DNA from: Bacteroidota bacterium
GTDB lineage: Bacteria; Bacteroidota; Bacteroidia; Bacteroidales; F082
NCBI GenBank assembly: GCA_002686705.1
Contig: NYYH01000048.1
Location: forward strand, 23,436-50,343
DNA: 26,908 bases
Direction: 5' to 3'
The stretch's first letter is position 1; each line of letters starts with the position of its first letter. Shown one piece after another: positions 7,021 through 16,199 of the stretch. The translations under genes and the position numbers were made by a program. A model generated the notes under the pieces. That model was not told the DNA's origin and searched no databases. It saw only the letters and a list, made by a program, of their open reading frames with translations.

Positions 7021-8217
7021 TTACAATTTTGCAATCACCGCGTCTGCCATTTCTTTTGTTGAAGCAGCGCCTTTATTCACCACATCTGCTTTGCCACGCA
7101 TTTTCATCATATCGTAGGTTTTAACTTTGCCTTCCGAAATAACTTCAGCCACAGCTTTTCTGATACGAGAAGCAATATCATTCTCATCAATAAAATCAAG
7201 CATCATACAGGCCGATTCAATCATAGCAACTGGATTTACAATAGATGTATCGTAATCAGCATATTTAGGTGCAGAGCCATGAGTTGGCTCAAAAACTCCA
7301 ATTCCGGAATCAGGGTTAAATTGAGCAGAGCATGCAAATCCCAAACCTCCAATTAATCCTGCAAATCCATCTGAGACTATATCTCCAAACATATTTCCAG
7401 CGACAATAACACCATAATCCTCTGGATTTTTGGTTAACCACATCATCTGAGCATCAATGTTAGTGTTCCATAGTTCGATTTCAGGATAGTCAGTTTTTTG
7501 GATTTCTTGAGCCATTTTAAACATCATTCCTGATGTTTCACGTATTACGTTTGGCTTTTCACAAACTGTGACAGACCCATAGCTATATTTCTTTGCATGT
7601 TCAAATGCTGCTCTCAAGATTCTTTCTGTTGCCTCTTTTGTAAAAATCCTTGTTGAAACTGATATTTCTTCTTTCGGAGTATTACCAAAATTTGTTACAA
7701 ATTTAGGATGTGTCATCAGCGCATCATATACCTTATCTGGTGGGTTACTCCATTCAACTCCGCCATAGAGACCTTCAGTATTTTGCCTGAAAATAACTAC
7801 GTCAACTTCTGGTTCATCAAATTCATCTCCTTGTGCACGACGGATAAAATTAAGAGGGTTGCCTTTGTATGTATGACATGGTCGCATACATATATCTAAA
7901 CCAAAATGCTGACGTAAACCAACAATCGGAGATGAATAAACTAACCCTTGGCTTTGTAATTCCTTAGATAATTCCTCGAAGGCAGCATCTTTAGGTTTTG
8001 AAGTGATGGCACCAAATAAACCAATTTTGTGCTCTTTAATTAGTTTTAACGTTCTGTCAGGAAGAGGATTACCTTCTTTCTTCCAAAACTCCCAACCAAT
8101 ATCACCTTCAACATAATCAGCCTCAAATCCTGCTGCATCAAGTACTCTTATCGTTTCATCCAATACTGCTTTTCCAATACCGTCACCAGGCATGGCAACT
8201 ATCGTTCTTTTTGACAT
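7021..8217 (-). CDS. Isocitrate/isopropylmalate dehydrogenase family protein (decarboxylating beta-hydroxyacid dehydrogenase)
   Basis: This is a 398-residue cytosolic enzyme. The N-terminus MPGDGIG (9-15) and the core are typical of the family: LRQHFGLDICMRP with Arg102 and Arg112, FRQNTEGLYGG with Arg144, Lys221 in EKPNV, and metal-binding aspartates near 255, 279 and 283. EPTHGSAPKYA (310-320) is the nucleotide-binding loop. In this loop NADP-dependent isocitrate dehydrogenases carry Lys-Tyr, as seen here at 318-319, whereas isopropylmalate dehydrogenases carry Asp. That favours an isocitrate-like enzyme, perhaps NADP-linked, but substrate and cofactor are not settled by sequence. No leucine-pathway genes adjoin it. 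The neighbour downstream is the HD-like protein. A TAnnTTTG element lies upstream on the minus strand. Confidence 0.85.
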   Translation of the reverse strand: MSKRTIVAMPGDGIGKAVLDETIRVLDAAGFEADYVEGDIGWEFWKKEGNPLPDRTLKLIKEHKIGLFGAITSKPKDAAFEELSKELQSQGLVYSSPIVGLRQHFGLDICMRPCHTYKGNPLNFIRRAQGDEFDEPEVDVVIFRQNTEGLYGGVEWSNPPDKVYDALMTHPKFVTNFGNTPKEEISVSTRIFTKEATERILRAAFEHAKKYSYGSVTVCEKPNVIRETSGMMFKMAQEIQKTDYPEIELWNTNIDAQMMWLTKNPEDYGVIVAGNMFGDIVSDGFAGLIGGLGFACSAQFNPDSGIGVFEPTHGSAPKYADYDTSIVNPVAMIESACMMLDFIDENDIASRIRKAVAEVISEGKVKTYDMMKMRGKADVVNKGAASTKEMADAVIAKL

Positions 8218-8254
8218 ATTTATCTGTATATAATTTGGTTAAAAATGTAGTGTA

Positions 8255-8262
8255 CAAATATA
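8255..8262 (-). promoter_or_regulatory. Candidate -7 element for the dehydrogenase-HD unit
   Basis: On the minus strand these bases read TATATTTG, matching TAnnTTTG, 37 bases upstream of the dehydrogenase ATG in the divergent spacer with cca. A TTG at 8287-8289 (minus sense) could serve as -33 box but is 24 bases away, slightly far. Confidence 0.4.
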
Positions 8263-8352
8263 CAAAGGCAAGTGAAATATACTGAACAATTCTTAATAAA
8301 ATTTCCAAGAATTCACAAATCATAATTCGCCAAGCTCTATTTACTATTTTCA

Positions 8353-8360
8353 TACTTTTG
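8353..8360 (+). promoter_or_regulatory. Candidate -7 element abutting cca
   Basis: TACTTTTG fits TAnnTTTG and ends only four bases before the ATG at 8365. If used, transcription would begin at or within a few bases of the start codon, giving a leaderless or near-leaderless cca mRNA. No clear -33 box is seen. Confidence 0.4.
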
Positions 8361-8364
8361 CCAT

Positions 8365-9786
8365 ATGAAAAGCTTTGCTGATAAGTTGCAAGACAATATT
8401 TTCCATACAATATCAAATGTATGTTCAAATATGCATATTCGGGCATTTGTTATTGGTGGTTATGTGCGTGATTTGATAATTTCTCGCCCATCTAAAGATG
8501 TTGACATTGTAGTTATTGGAAGTGGTATTATTGTGGCGAAGCAAGTAGCAGAAGCCTTAGGCCCAGGAGTTCAGGTTAAATACTTTAAGAATTTTGGGAC
8601 TGCGATGATTAATTATCAAGATTGGGTAATTGAATTTGTTGGAGCACGCAAGGAATCCTACCGAAAAAAATCAAGGAAACCAATTGTTGAAAAGGGATCA
8701 TTGTCGGATGATCAAAATAGACGCGATTTCACAATAAATGCTTTGTCATTAAGCCTTCAAAAGGATTCTTATGGAGAATTGCTGGATCCTTTCAATGGGA
8801 TTGAAGATATTAAAAATAGAATTATTCGTACACCTTTAGATTCTGATATTACTTTTTCTGATGATCCTTTGCGCATGATGCGTGCAATTAGATTTGCCAC
8901 CCAATTGAATTTCAGTATCGAAAAAAATACCTTTGATGCAATTTCCAGAAATAAAGCAAGGATCAATATTGTTTCTCCCGAGAGAATAATTGATGAGTTT
9001 AACCTGATTCTTATGACCGCTAAACCTTCCGAGGGTTTGAAATTACTTGAAGAAACCGGTTTGTTGAAAATTATTTTCCCAAAACTAGCTGACCTACAGG
9101 GTGTAGAGATAATCAATAAGCATGGTCATAAGGATGTTTTTTACCATACATTACAAGTGCTAGATAATCTAGCTAAGAAATCTGATGACCTTTGGTTGCG
9201 TTGGAGTGCTTTATTGCACGATATCGCAAAACCGGTTACTAAAAGATATAGTCCTGATACCGGATGGACATTTCATGGGCACGAGTTTATAGGTGCTAAG
9301 ATGATTCCCGGAATATTTAAAAGTTTAAAGCTTCCGTTAAACGAAAAAATGCGTTATGTTCAAAAAATGGTTCAGCTTCATTTACGTCCGATTGTGTTAG
9401 CACAAGACATTGTTACCGATTCTGCTATTCGGCGATTATTGTTTGATGCCGGGAATGAAATTGAAGATCTGATGTTGCTTTGTGATGCTGATATTACTTC
9501 TAAAAATGAAAAAAAAGTAAAACAATATCTTACTAATTTTCAGCTTGTAAGAAAAAAACTCAAAGAGGTTGAAGAAAAAGATAATATTAGAAACTGGCAA
9601 CCGCCTATTACTGGTGAGGTTATTATGGAAACTTTTGGATTAGGTCCTTCAAAAACTGTTGGAATTATTAAGGATATTATCCGTGATGCAATACTTGACG
9701 GTGTAATCAGTAATAATTATGATGATGCTTACGAACTAATGCTTAAGATTGGAAAAAGCAAAAACCTAAAAGTTGTAAGTAATTAG
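8365..9786 (+). CDS. cca: CCA tRNA nucleotidyltransferase with HD domain
   Basis: This is a 473-residue enzyme that adds or repairs the 3' CCA end of tRNAs. Class II nucleotidyltransferase motifs are visible: GGYVRD (31-36) and DVDIVV (45-50, metal-binding aspartates). They are followed by RRDFTINAL, the [12 protein letters not shown] motif that links the head and neck domains, and ERIIDEF. A C-terminal HD domain follows, with [14 protein letters not shown] and [12 protein letters not shown]. This head-plus-HD architecture and length are usual for Bacteroidota. The gene is followed after 12 bases by miaA, so both probably form a tRNA maturation operon. The start is supported by the conserved beginning and by a -7 element immediately upstream. 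Confidence 0.95.
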   Translation: MKSFADKLQDNIFHTISNVCSNMHIRAFVIGGYVRDLIISRPSKDVDIVVIGSGIIVAKQVAEALGPGVQVKYFKNFGTAMINYQDWVIEFVGARKESYRKKSRKPIVEKGSLSDDQNRRDFTINALSLSLQKDSYGELLDPFNGIEDIKNRIIRTPLDSDITFSDDPLRMMRAIRFATQLNFSIEKNTFDAISRNKARINIVSPERIIDEFNLILMTAKPSEGLKLLEETGLLKIIFPKLADLQGVEIINKHGHKDVFYHTLQVLDNLAKKSDDLWLRWSALLHDIAKPVTKRYSPDTGWTFHGHEFIGAKMIPGIFKSLKLPLNEKMRYVQKMVQLHLRPIVLAQDIVTDSAIRRLLFDAGNEIEDLMLLCDADITSKNEKKVKQYLTNFQLVRKKLKEVEEKDNIRNWQPPITGEVIMETFGLGPSKTVGIIKDIIRDAILDGVISNNYDDAYELMLKIGKSKNLKVVSN

Positions 9787-9798
9787 CCGCGTGTTAGA

Positions 9799-10716
9799 AT
9801 GGGAAATACATCAAAGTACACTGGAAAATTATTAGTTATAGTAGGTCCCACAGCCTCGGGAAAAACTGATATTGCAATTGAAATTGCCGGTTACTTTGGG
9901 GCTGAAATTATTTCAGCCGATTCACGGCAGTTTTATAAAGAATTACCAATAGGTACTGCTGCCCCCACCTCAATCCAACGAAATAAAGTTCCACACCATT
10001 TTGTTGCTATGTTGTCGGTTGCTGATGATTATAATGTGTCAAGATTTGAACACGATGTGCTTGATTTGTTAGTTAATAAGTTTACTAATGCACCTCTTGT
10101 TATAATGGTAGGAGGTTCAGGTTTATATATTGATGCTGTTTGCAATGGTATCGATATTCTTCCTGATATTGAGGACTCAATTCGGAATGATGCAAAAAGT
10201 AACTACGAAACCCGGGGAATAAAAGGTTTGCAGGAAAAGTTGTATCAACTTGATCCTGTATATTATCAAGAAGTTGACCTGAATAATCCAGCACGATTGC
10301 TACGGGCCATCGAAGTTTGTTTGCAAACCGGAGAGCCGTATTCTAAGTTGAGAAAAAACAAACCACAAACAAGGAGTTTTGATATTATTAAAATTGGAAT
10401 TAGAGTACCACGTGAGATTCTCGTTGATAGAATAAACAACCGAGTTGATGAAATGATAAAAAATGGTTGGATTGAAGAGGCAAAATCGGTTTATCCCTTT
10501 AAAGATAATAACTCTTTAAACACAGTAGGCTATAAGGAGTTGTTTGCCTATTTCGAGAAAAGATTAACATTTGATCAGGCTATTGAAAAAATTAAGACAA
10601 ACACACGGAGATATGCTAAAAGGCAAATGACCTGGTTTAGAAAAGATAAGGAAATTCAATGGTTTGATCATGACAATCTTAATGGGATGGTGGATTTTGT
10701 CAAGACAAAGTTATAA
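9799..10716 (+). CDS. miaA: tRNA dimethylallyltransferase
   Basis: This is a 305-residue enzyme transferring a dimethylallyl group to N6 of adenosine 37 in tRNAs reading codons that begin with U. A Walker A loop GPTASGKT is at 16-23. Next comes SADSRQFY with the conserved Asp41-Ser-Arg, then GTAAPT, the GGSGLYIDA motif, and the C-terminal NTRRYAKRQMTWFRKD tRNA-binding motif. The length matches the bacterial family. It sits 12 bases behind cca and is the last gene of that unit. The roughly 200 bases after it carry no gene, only a promoter for the next T9SS protein. Confidence 0.97.
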   Translation: MGNTSKYTGKLLVIVGPTASGKTDIAIEIAGYFGAEIISADSRQFYKELPIGTAAPTSIQRNKVPHHFVAMLSVADDYNVSRFEHDVLDLLVNKFTNAPLVIMVGGSGLYIDAVCNGIDILPDIEDSIRNDAKSNYETRGIKGLQEKLYQLDPVYYQEVDLNNPARLLRAIEVCLQTGEPYSKLRKNKPQTRSFDIIKIGIRVPREILVDRINNRVDEMIKNGWIEEAKSVYPFKDNNSLNTVGYKELFAYFEKRLTFDQAIEKIKTNTRRYAKRQMTWFRKDKEIQWFDHDNLNGMVDFVKTKL

Positions 10717-10864
10717 CTAGTATATTAATTGGTTATATGTACTCATACTATCAGGCTAATATAGTAACGTGACATATTAGTAATAAAGACATCCAATAAC
10801 AAAACAACTACAGCAACAATAAAAATGTCTAACTTTTAGTTTTCTTTGTCAAACGATAGGATAA

Positions 10865-10898
10865 TTTGGCATTGGATTTGCTTTTTGTTGTAGTTTTG
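10865..10898 (+). promoter_or_regulatory. Candidate Bacteroidota promoter for the 876-residue T9SS protein
   Basis: TTTG at 10865-10868 (-33 box) and TAGTTTTG at 10891-10898 (-7 box, TAnnTTTG) are spaced by 22 bases. The -7 box ends 20 bases before the ATG at 10919. Both boxes match the Bacteroidota sigma-ABfr consensus. Confidence 0.55.
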
Positions 10899-10918
10899 AA
10901 TTTATACTTATTAAGTCC

Positions 10919-13549
10919 ATGAGGAAGATATCAATCACGTTTATTATCTTTTTTCTTTTTGTTTCAGCAGCACTTGCAACACATCAGCGAGCCGCTGAAA
11001 TTACATATAAACATTTGTATGGATTAACTTATGAGTTTACGATTACCATGTATACAAAAACCTCTAGTTTTGCTGATGATTCTAGAATTGTAATGCCTAT
11101 TTCCTGGGGTGATGGAACAGGTGATGAGATTCCAAGAATCTATTTCCAGCCGATTCCAAATGTTTATAATATAACGTTGAATATTTATAAGGGTAATCAC
11201 ACTTTTCCTGGTCCTGCGAAATATATAATCTCTGTTGAAGACCCAAACAGAAACTTTGGTGTACTCAACATACCAAATTCAGTAAATGTTCCAATGTTTG
11301 TTGAAACAGAGTTACTTATAAATCCGTTTCTAGGTTATAATAGTTCAGTAGTATTGTTAAATCCACCTATCGATCAAGGTTGTACAGGAAAAATGTTTAT
11401 CCATAATCCGGCAGCTTATGACCCAGATGGTGATAGTCTTTCATATAGGCTGGTTATTTGTAAAGGTGCTGGCGGATATAATATTCCTGGCTACGTTTTT
11501 CCTTTAACAACTGATTATTTTTTAATAGACTCAATAACAGGCGATCTTATTTGGAATACACCGGTATTGCAAGGAGAATATAATGTAGCATTTGTTATTG
11601 AAGAATGGCGTTTTGGAATAAAAATAGCCTCAGTAAGACGAGATATGCAAATTGAAATTGTTAAGTGTGATCATGATCCACCGGAGATTTACTCTATTGA
11701 TGATACATGTGTTTTGGCAGGCGATTTCCTTCTTTTTGAAGTAACAGCAATTGATTTTGATCAAACTAATGTAGAACTTACTGCCTTTGGTGGACCTTTT
11801 GAACAAAGTCAAAACCCTGCCTATATTAACCCCGATCCTGCGACAGGCAATGATACAGTTACTACAACATTTAACTGGCCAACTTTATGTACTCATGTAC
11901 GACTTGCTCCATATACCGCTGTATTTAAAGCAAGAGATAACGGTATTCCGGTTAATCTTGTAGATTTTAAAACAGTGTTCATTAGTGTTGTGGCACCAGC
12001 TCCAGAAAACCTTATAGCTGAACCACTGGGAAATGGCATAAACTTAAATTGGGAAAAGAGCGGCTGTGGTAACGCAATTGGCTATCATATTTATCGCAGA
12101 AGCGGGCCATCTGGATGGGAACCTTCATATTGTGAAACTGGTGTGCCAACTTATACCGGGTTTAAACTTATTGAAGAGATTGATGATATTAATACACTTA
12201 CATTTCGTGATGACAACAATGGCGAAGGCCTGGTTCATGGAATTGATTATTGTTATAGGGTAATTGCTGTGTTTTTTGATGAAGCAGAAAGTTATGCATC
12301 AAACGAGGCATGTGCCTATCTTAAAAGAGATGTACCAATTATTACTCATGTGAGTAACGATAGCATTGATCTGACTAGCGGTAAAGCACTAGTTGTATGG
12401 TCTAAACCGACTGAGCTTGATACGATTCAGTTTCCTGGTCCATATAAATATTTGTTATATCGAAATGATGGCATTGTTTGGAATAATCCAGAGCTTATTG
12501 CAGAATTCAATAGTCTGAATGATACAATATACCTTGACAATGAGGTTGATCTTAATACTCATTCTGGACCCTACAGCTATCGTGTTGATATCGAAAATTT
12601 AACAGTAAAACCTATTGGCAGCTCTCAAAAAGCATCATCTGTATTTATCAGAACAGAACCATCAGATCATGAAATCAAGTTGTTATGGTTGCCAAAAGTT
12701 CCGTGGGAGAATGAGTATACAGTTATATACAGAAAGGATCCCGGTGCGACTAATTACGATTCGGTGGGAATAGCGTTCAATAATTTTTACAGAGACAAAG
12801 GCCTGACCAACTATGTTGAATATTGTTATTATGTTAAAACTGTTGGACACTATTCCTTACCCGGATTGGTTGATCCTCTGATTAACTTTTCGCAACTTAC
12901 ATGTGATACACCAATTGATAATGTTCCACCTTGCAAGCCTGTTCTTAGTGTATACACTGATTGTGAACAGATTACTAATGATCTGGGCATGTACTTGCCT
13001 TATGATTCATGTAGTTATGATGCCGTTAAATTCTACATTTATTATACTCCTCCAGGAGAAGAAAATGCTCTGCTTATTGATTCAGTAGATTATGTTGTCA
13101 ATGATACTACGTATTATTTACATAAAGATATCAATTCAGTTGTTGGTTGTTATTACGTGACAGCGATTGATTTGGTTGGAAATATTAGCGAGATAAGCAA
13201 TATTGTATGTATAGGATATGAGGAGTGTCCAATATACGAACTACCAAATGTTTTCACTCCAAATGGAGATAAATGGAATCAGTTATTTGTTCCAATGGGA
13301 AAAACACCTTCCGGTGAACCTACTAACCCAAAAGCCAATGTTAGCAGGATTGATATGACCATAATGAACAGATGGGGAAAAACGATGTACACTACCACCG
13401 ATCCTGAAATTAATTGGGATGGAAGAAACCAGAACAACAACGAAGAATGTCCGAATGGAGTGTATTATTATGTTTGTGATGTGTATATTATTACCTTGAA
13501 AGGGGAGGAGAAAATTGTGATGAAGGGATCCGTTACCATAATTAGGTAA
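10919..13549 (+). CDS. Large secreted multidomain protein with T9SS type B (gliding-motility-type) C-terminal domain
   Basis: This is an 876-residue protein. The signal peptide covers residues 1 to about 20 (ending ALA). The N-terminal region begins THQRAAEITYKHLYGLTYE, a start seen in a common family of Bacteroidota surface proteins. It contains a DPDGDSLSYRL cadherin-like calcium-type motif (about residues 165-180). At least two, probably three, fibronectin type III-like modules follow between about 360 and 690 (for example INLNWEKSGCGNAIGYHIYRR). The last 90 or so residues are the T9SS type B sorting domain, with LPNVFTPNGDKWN, MNRWGK, INWDGR and GVYYYVCD. It should be exported and displayed at the surface. 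A ligand-binding or adhesive role is inference. It has its own promoter and is not tightly linked to neighbours. Confidence 0.9.
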   Translation: MRKISITFIIFFLFVSAALATHQRAAEITYKHLYGLTYEFTITMYTKTSSFADDSRIVMPISWGDGTGDEIPRIYFQPIPNVYNITLNIYKGNHTFPGPAKYIISVEDPNRNFGVLNIPNSVNVPMFVETELLINPFLGYNSSVVLLNPPIDQGCTGKMFIHNPAAYDPDGDSLSYRLVICKGAGGYNIPGYVFPLTTDYFLIDSITGDLIWNTPVLQGEYNVAFVIEEWRFGIKIASVRRDMQIEIVKCDHDPPEIYSIDDTCVLAGDFLLFEVTAIDFDQTNVELTAFGGPFEQSQNPAYINPDPATGNDTVTTTFNWPTLCTHVRLAPYTAVFKARDNGIPVNLVDFKTVFISVVAPAPENLIAEPLGNGINLNWEKSGCGNAIGYHIYRRSGPSGWEPSYCETGVPTYTGFKLIEEIDDINTLTFRDDNNGEGLVHGIDYCYRVIAVFFDEAESYASNEACAYLKRDVPIITHVSNDSIDLTSGKALVVWSKPTELDTIQFPGPYKYLLYRNDGIVWNNPELIAEFNSLNDTIYLDNEVDLNTHSGPYSYRVDIENLTVKPIGSSQKASSVFIRTEPSDHEIKLLWLPKVPWENEYTVIYRKDPGATNYDSVGIAFNNFYRDKGLTNYVEYCYYVKTVGHYSLPGLVDPLINFSQLTCDTPIDNVPPCKPVLSVYTDCEQITNDLGMYLPYDSCSYDAVKFYIYYTPPGEENALLIDSVDYVVNDTTYYLHKDINSVVGCYYVTAIDLVGNISEISNIVCIGYEECPIYELPNVFTPNGDKWNQLFVPMGKTPSGEPTNPKANVSRIDMTIMNRWGKTMYTTTDPEINWDGRNQNNNEECPNGVYYYVCDVYIITLKGEEKIVMKGSVTIIR

Positions 13550-13591
13550 GATTAAATTAACAGCAATAAGTTTATAATTATATTCTGACCA

Positions 13592-13623
13592 TTGATCAAT
13601 CCGTACTATTTAAAGTATTTTTG
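13592..13623 (+). promoter_or_regulatory. Candidate Bacteroidota promoter for the FtsB/DivIC-like gene
   Basis: TTG at 13592-13594 and TATTTTTG at 13616-13623 (TAnnTTTG) are separated by 21 bases, the normal spacing. The ATG at 13643 lies 19 bases beyond the -7 element. Confidence 0.5.
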
Positions 13624-13642
13624 TTTACTCAAGTGATAACCT

Positions 13643-13927
13643 ATGTTTTTTAGGAAATACATTAATAATAAGTATTTTTATACTGGACTGTTGTTCTTGA
13701 TTTGGTGGATTTTTTTCGATCAGGAAAGCATGATAGTTCAGTATAACCTTTCAAGTCTTAGGAGTGGCTTAGAACAGCAAAAAGAATACTATAATAGTGA
13801 GATAAAGAAAGATCTGGCAGCTATAAATACCTTGCAAAATGATACTGTTTTTTTGGAAAAATATGCTCGTGAAAAGTACTATATGAAGAAAGACGATGAG
13901 GATGTTTTTGTAATTATACGGGAATGA
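13643..13927 (+). CDS. Septum formation initiator family protein (FtsB/DivIC-like)
   Basis: This is a 94-residue bitopic membrane protein. A short cytoplasmic N-terminus leads into one transmembrane helix (about 12-28, FYTGLLFLIWWIFF). An extracytoplasmic coiled coil follows (about 35-68, with LSSLRSGLEQQKEYYNSEI), then the family's C-terminal signature EKYAREKYYMKKDDEDVFVI. FtsB/DivIC proteins bridge FtsL and FtsQ/DivIB in the divisome and help activate septal peptidoglycan synthesis. Size and order of elements fit the Bacteroidota members. In this phylum it often neighbours eno; here it stands alone with a promoter upstream and a GC-rich hairpin and repeat downstream. Confidence 0.88.
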   Translation: MFFRKYINNKYFYTGLLFLIWWIFFDQESMIVQYNLSSLRSGLEQQKEYYNSEIKKDLAAINTLQNDTVFLEKYAREKYYMKKDDEDVFVIIRE

Positions 13928-13955
13928 TTATTAATACAATCCATTGTTATTGTGT

Positions 13956-13998
13956 GCCCTGCCTGACATGCCTTCGGCAGTTAAACTGGCAGGCAGGC
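13956..13998. repeat. GC-rich imperfect palindrome after the FtsB-like gene
   Basis: GCCCTGCCTG (13956-13965) faces CAGGCAGGC (13990-13998), pairing over nine bases with one extra C in the left arm. Between them lie smaller GCC/GGC blocks. It is much richer in GC than its surroundings and runs straight into the CTTTGTG repeat. It may also act as a terminator for the FtsB-like gene, although only a short T run follows. Confidence 0.6.
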
Positions 13999-14080
13999 TT
14001 TGTGATGTACTTTGTGCGACTTTGTGGTAAAAATTTAACCACTAGGGTGCCCTAAGGAATACACTAAGGGAGCACAAAGG
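13998..14080. repeat. Intergenic palindromic repeat, CTTTGTG family, copy 1
   Basis: The left arm holds repeated TTTGTG words (13999, 14011, 14021) and ends in TTTGTGGTAA. The right arm is its imperfect complement, TTAACCACTA, then CTAAGG and GCACAAAGG. The element is related to the copy at 23994-24086: both share TTTGTGATGTACTTTGT, TTTGTGGTAAAAA, TTAACCACTA and GCACAAAG. It lies between the 3' ends of the FtsB-like gene and the convergent hutU. Confidence 0.8.
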
Positions 14081-14116
14081 AAAAATATACTTGGACGCAC
14101 TGACAAAAATATTATT

Positions 14117-16132
14117 TCACTTAAAATACTCAATCAGTATATCATCATCAGCAATATTTGGAATAGTTACTTTAAGATTTGGATTTTGTTCCATCGCCCT
14201 TTTAATTGTTGCCATAGCACCTGCGTTTCGTGCCCAGTTCCTTCGTGATATGCCATTGTTTACATCCCAATACAGCATATTACTCAGTCTCCTTTCTGCA
14301 TCATCAGATCCATCGAGTAACAACCCAAATCCACCATTTATAACTTCACCCCAACCAACACCACCTCCATTGTGGATGCTAACCCATGTGGCGCCTCTAA
14401 ATGAATCACCAATTACATTTTGGACAGCCATGTCAGCCGTAAAACTGGAACCATCATAAATATTTGAAGTTTCCCTAAATGGTGAATCGGTACCGCTAAC
14501 ATCATGGTGATCGCGGCCCAGAACAACAGGAGCTGAAATTTTACCTTCACGAATTGCCTTATTAAATGCTGAAGCAATACTAATTCTGCCCTCAGCATCA
14601 GCATATAATATTCTGGCTTGTGAGCCAACCACAAGATTGTTCTCTTTAGCTCCTACAATCCAATTGATGTTATCAGCCATCTGAGATTTAATTTCGTCAG
14701 GTGAAACTTTCATGATTTCTGTAAGTACATCACAGGCAATATTGTCTGTAATTTCAAGATCTTCAGCTTTACCCGATGTGCAAACCCATCTAAAAGGACC
14801 AAATCCATAGTCGAAAAACATTGGCCCCATTATATCCTGAACGTAAGATGGATATTTAAAATTAATTCCATCTTTAGCCATCACATCAGCACCGGCTCTG
14901 GATGCTTCCAGTAAAAATGCATTTCCATAATCGAAGAAATATGTTCCTCTTGCAGCATGTTTGTTAATTGTATCTGCCTGTCGCCGAAGTGATTCCCTTA
15001 CTTTTTCTTTAAACAAATCCGGGTTCGAAACCATCAATTCATTGGATTCTTCAAATGTTAATCCTACAGGATAGTATCCACCAGCCCAGGGATTGTGTAA
15101 TGATGTTTGATCAGTACCAAGATCTACAAAAATATTTTCCTTTTCAAATTTTTCCCATAGTTCAACAATATTTCCATCGTAGGCAATTGAAACTACCTCT
15201 TTCTTTTCTTTGGCTAGTTTAACACGTTCAACAAGTGTGTCCAGATCACTTATAATTTCATCAACCCAACCTTGATCGTGTCGTTTGTAAGAGGCAGCCG
15301 GATTAATTTCTGCTGTAACTGATATTACACCAGATATATTTGCGGCCTTGGGCTGAGCTCCAGACATGCCACCCAATCCGGAAGTTACAAACAGTTTACC
15401 TGCAAATGGATCTTCATTAGGTGCAGCGCTTTTCCGTGCCGCATTCATAACTGTGATTGTTGTTCCATGTACAATACCTTGCGGACCAATATACATATAT
15501 GATCCGGCAGTCATCTGCCCATATTGACTTACGCCCATTGCATTAAATTTTTCCCAATCATCTTGTTTTGAGTAATTTGGAATTACCATACCGTTAGTCA
15601 CAACCACTCTTGGTGCATCTTTATTGGAAGGGAATAAACCCATCGGGTGACCAGAGTACATGGCCAAAGTTTGCTCATTATTCATAGTAGCCAAGTATTG
15701 CATGGTTAACAGGTACTGAGCCCAATTTTGAAATACTGCGCCATTTCCTCCATAAGTAATAAGTTCTTGAGGATGCTGTGCAACTTCCGGATCAAGATTA
15801 TTTTGAATCATAAGCATGATTGATGCAGCTTGCTTACTTTTATAAGGGTAGTCTTCAATTGGGCGGGCATATATACTATAGTCTGGGCGAAATCTATACA
15901 TATAAATTCTACCGTATTCTTCTAACTCCGTTGCGAACTCTTTAGCTAGTATTACATGATGTTTTGCAGTAAAATATCGTAAAGCATTTTTAAGAGCTAG
16001 GCGTTTTTCGCTGGATGATAATATATCTTTTCTTTTAGGGGCATGACTAACACTGGGATCGATATCTTTTTTACGAGGAAGTTCATCTGGAATGCCTGCT
16101 AATATTGCTTTTTTGAAATCACTACTATTCAT
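14117..16132 (-). CDS. hutU: Urocanate hydratase, long form
   Basis: This is a 671-residue cytosolic enzyme of histidine degradation that converts urocanate to imidazolonepropionate with a tightly bound NAD. Recognisable family segments are YGGNGAVFQNWAQY (127-140), MYSGHPMGLFPS (158-169), the glycine-rich TSGLGGMSGAQPKAA (250-264), DQTSLHNPWAGGYYP (341-355), YVQDIMG (430-436) and GFGPFRWVCTSG (443-454). The length and the FGPFRWVCTSG stretch resemble the long urocanases of animals and Bacteroidota rather than the roughly 555-residue proteobacterial form. No other hut gene is in the window, so the rest of the pathway must be elsewhere. A -33/-7 promoter pair is visible upstream on the minus strand. 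Confidence 0.95.
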   Translation of the reverse strand: MNSSDFKKAILAGIPDELPRKKDIDPSVSHAPKRKDILSSSEKRLALKNALRYFTAKHHVILAKEFATELEEYGRIYMYRFRPDYSIYARPIEDYPYKSKQAASIMLMIQNNLDPEVAQHPQELITYGGNGAVFQNWAQYLLTMQYLATMNNEQTLAMYSGHPMGLFPSNKDAPRVVVTNGMVIPNYSKQDDWEKFNAMGVSQYGQMTAGSYMYIGPQGIVHGTTITVMNAARKSAAPNEDPFAGKLFVTSGLGGMSGAQPKAANISGVISVTAEINPAASYKRHDQGWVDEIISDLDTLVERVKLAKEKKEVVSIAYDGNIVELWEKFEKENIFVDLGTDQTSLHNPWAGGYYPVGLTFEESNELMVSNPDLFKEKVRESLRRQADTINKHAARGTYFFDYGNAFLLEASRAGADVMAKDGINFKYPSYVQDIMGPMFFDYGFGPFRWVCTSGKAEDLEITDNIACDVLTEIMKVSPDEIKSQMADNINWIVGAKENNLVVGSQARILYADAEGRISIASAFNKAIREGKISAPVVLGRDHHDVSGTDSPFRETSNIYDGSSFTADMAVQNVIGDSFRGATWVSIHNGGGVGWGEVINGGFGLLLDGSDDAERRLSNMLYWDVNNGISRRNWARNAGAMATIKRAMEQNPNLKVTIPNIADDDILIEYFK

Positions 16133-16157
16133 AACAAATGATGTAATTTATGATGAA

Positions 16158-16186
16158 CAAAATTAAAATACTTTTTTTGTTTACAA
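16158..16186 (-). promoter_or_regulatory. Candidate Bacteroidota promoter for hutU
   Basis: On the minus strand TTG (16184-16186) and TAATTTTG (16158-16165, TAnnTTTG) are 18 bases apart. The -7 element ends 25 bases upstream of the hutU ATG at 16132. Confidence 0.5.
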
Positions 16187-16199
16187 CAGGAATACACAA

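Noticed and set aside
8183..8446. 87-residue minus-strand frame between the dehydrogenase and cca
   Set aside because: It overlaps the starts of both flanking genes and their promoter elements; it is a chance frame.
14091..14459. 122-residue plus-strand frame opposite hutU
   Set aside because: It lies antisense to a well-conserved urocanate hydratase and shows no domain of its own.
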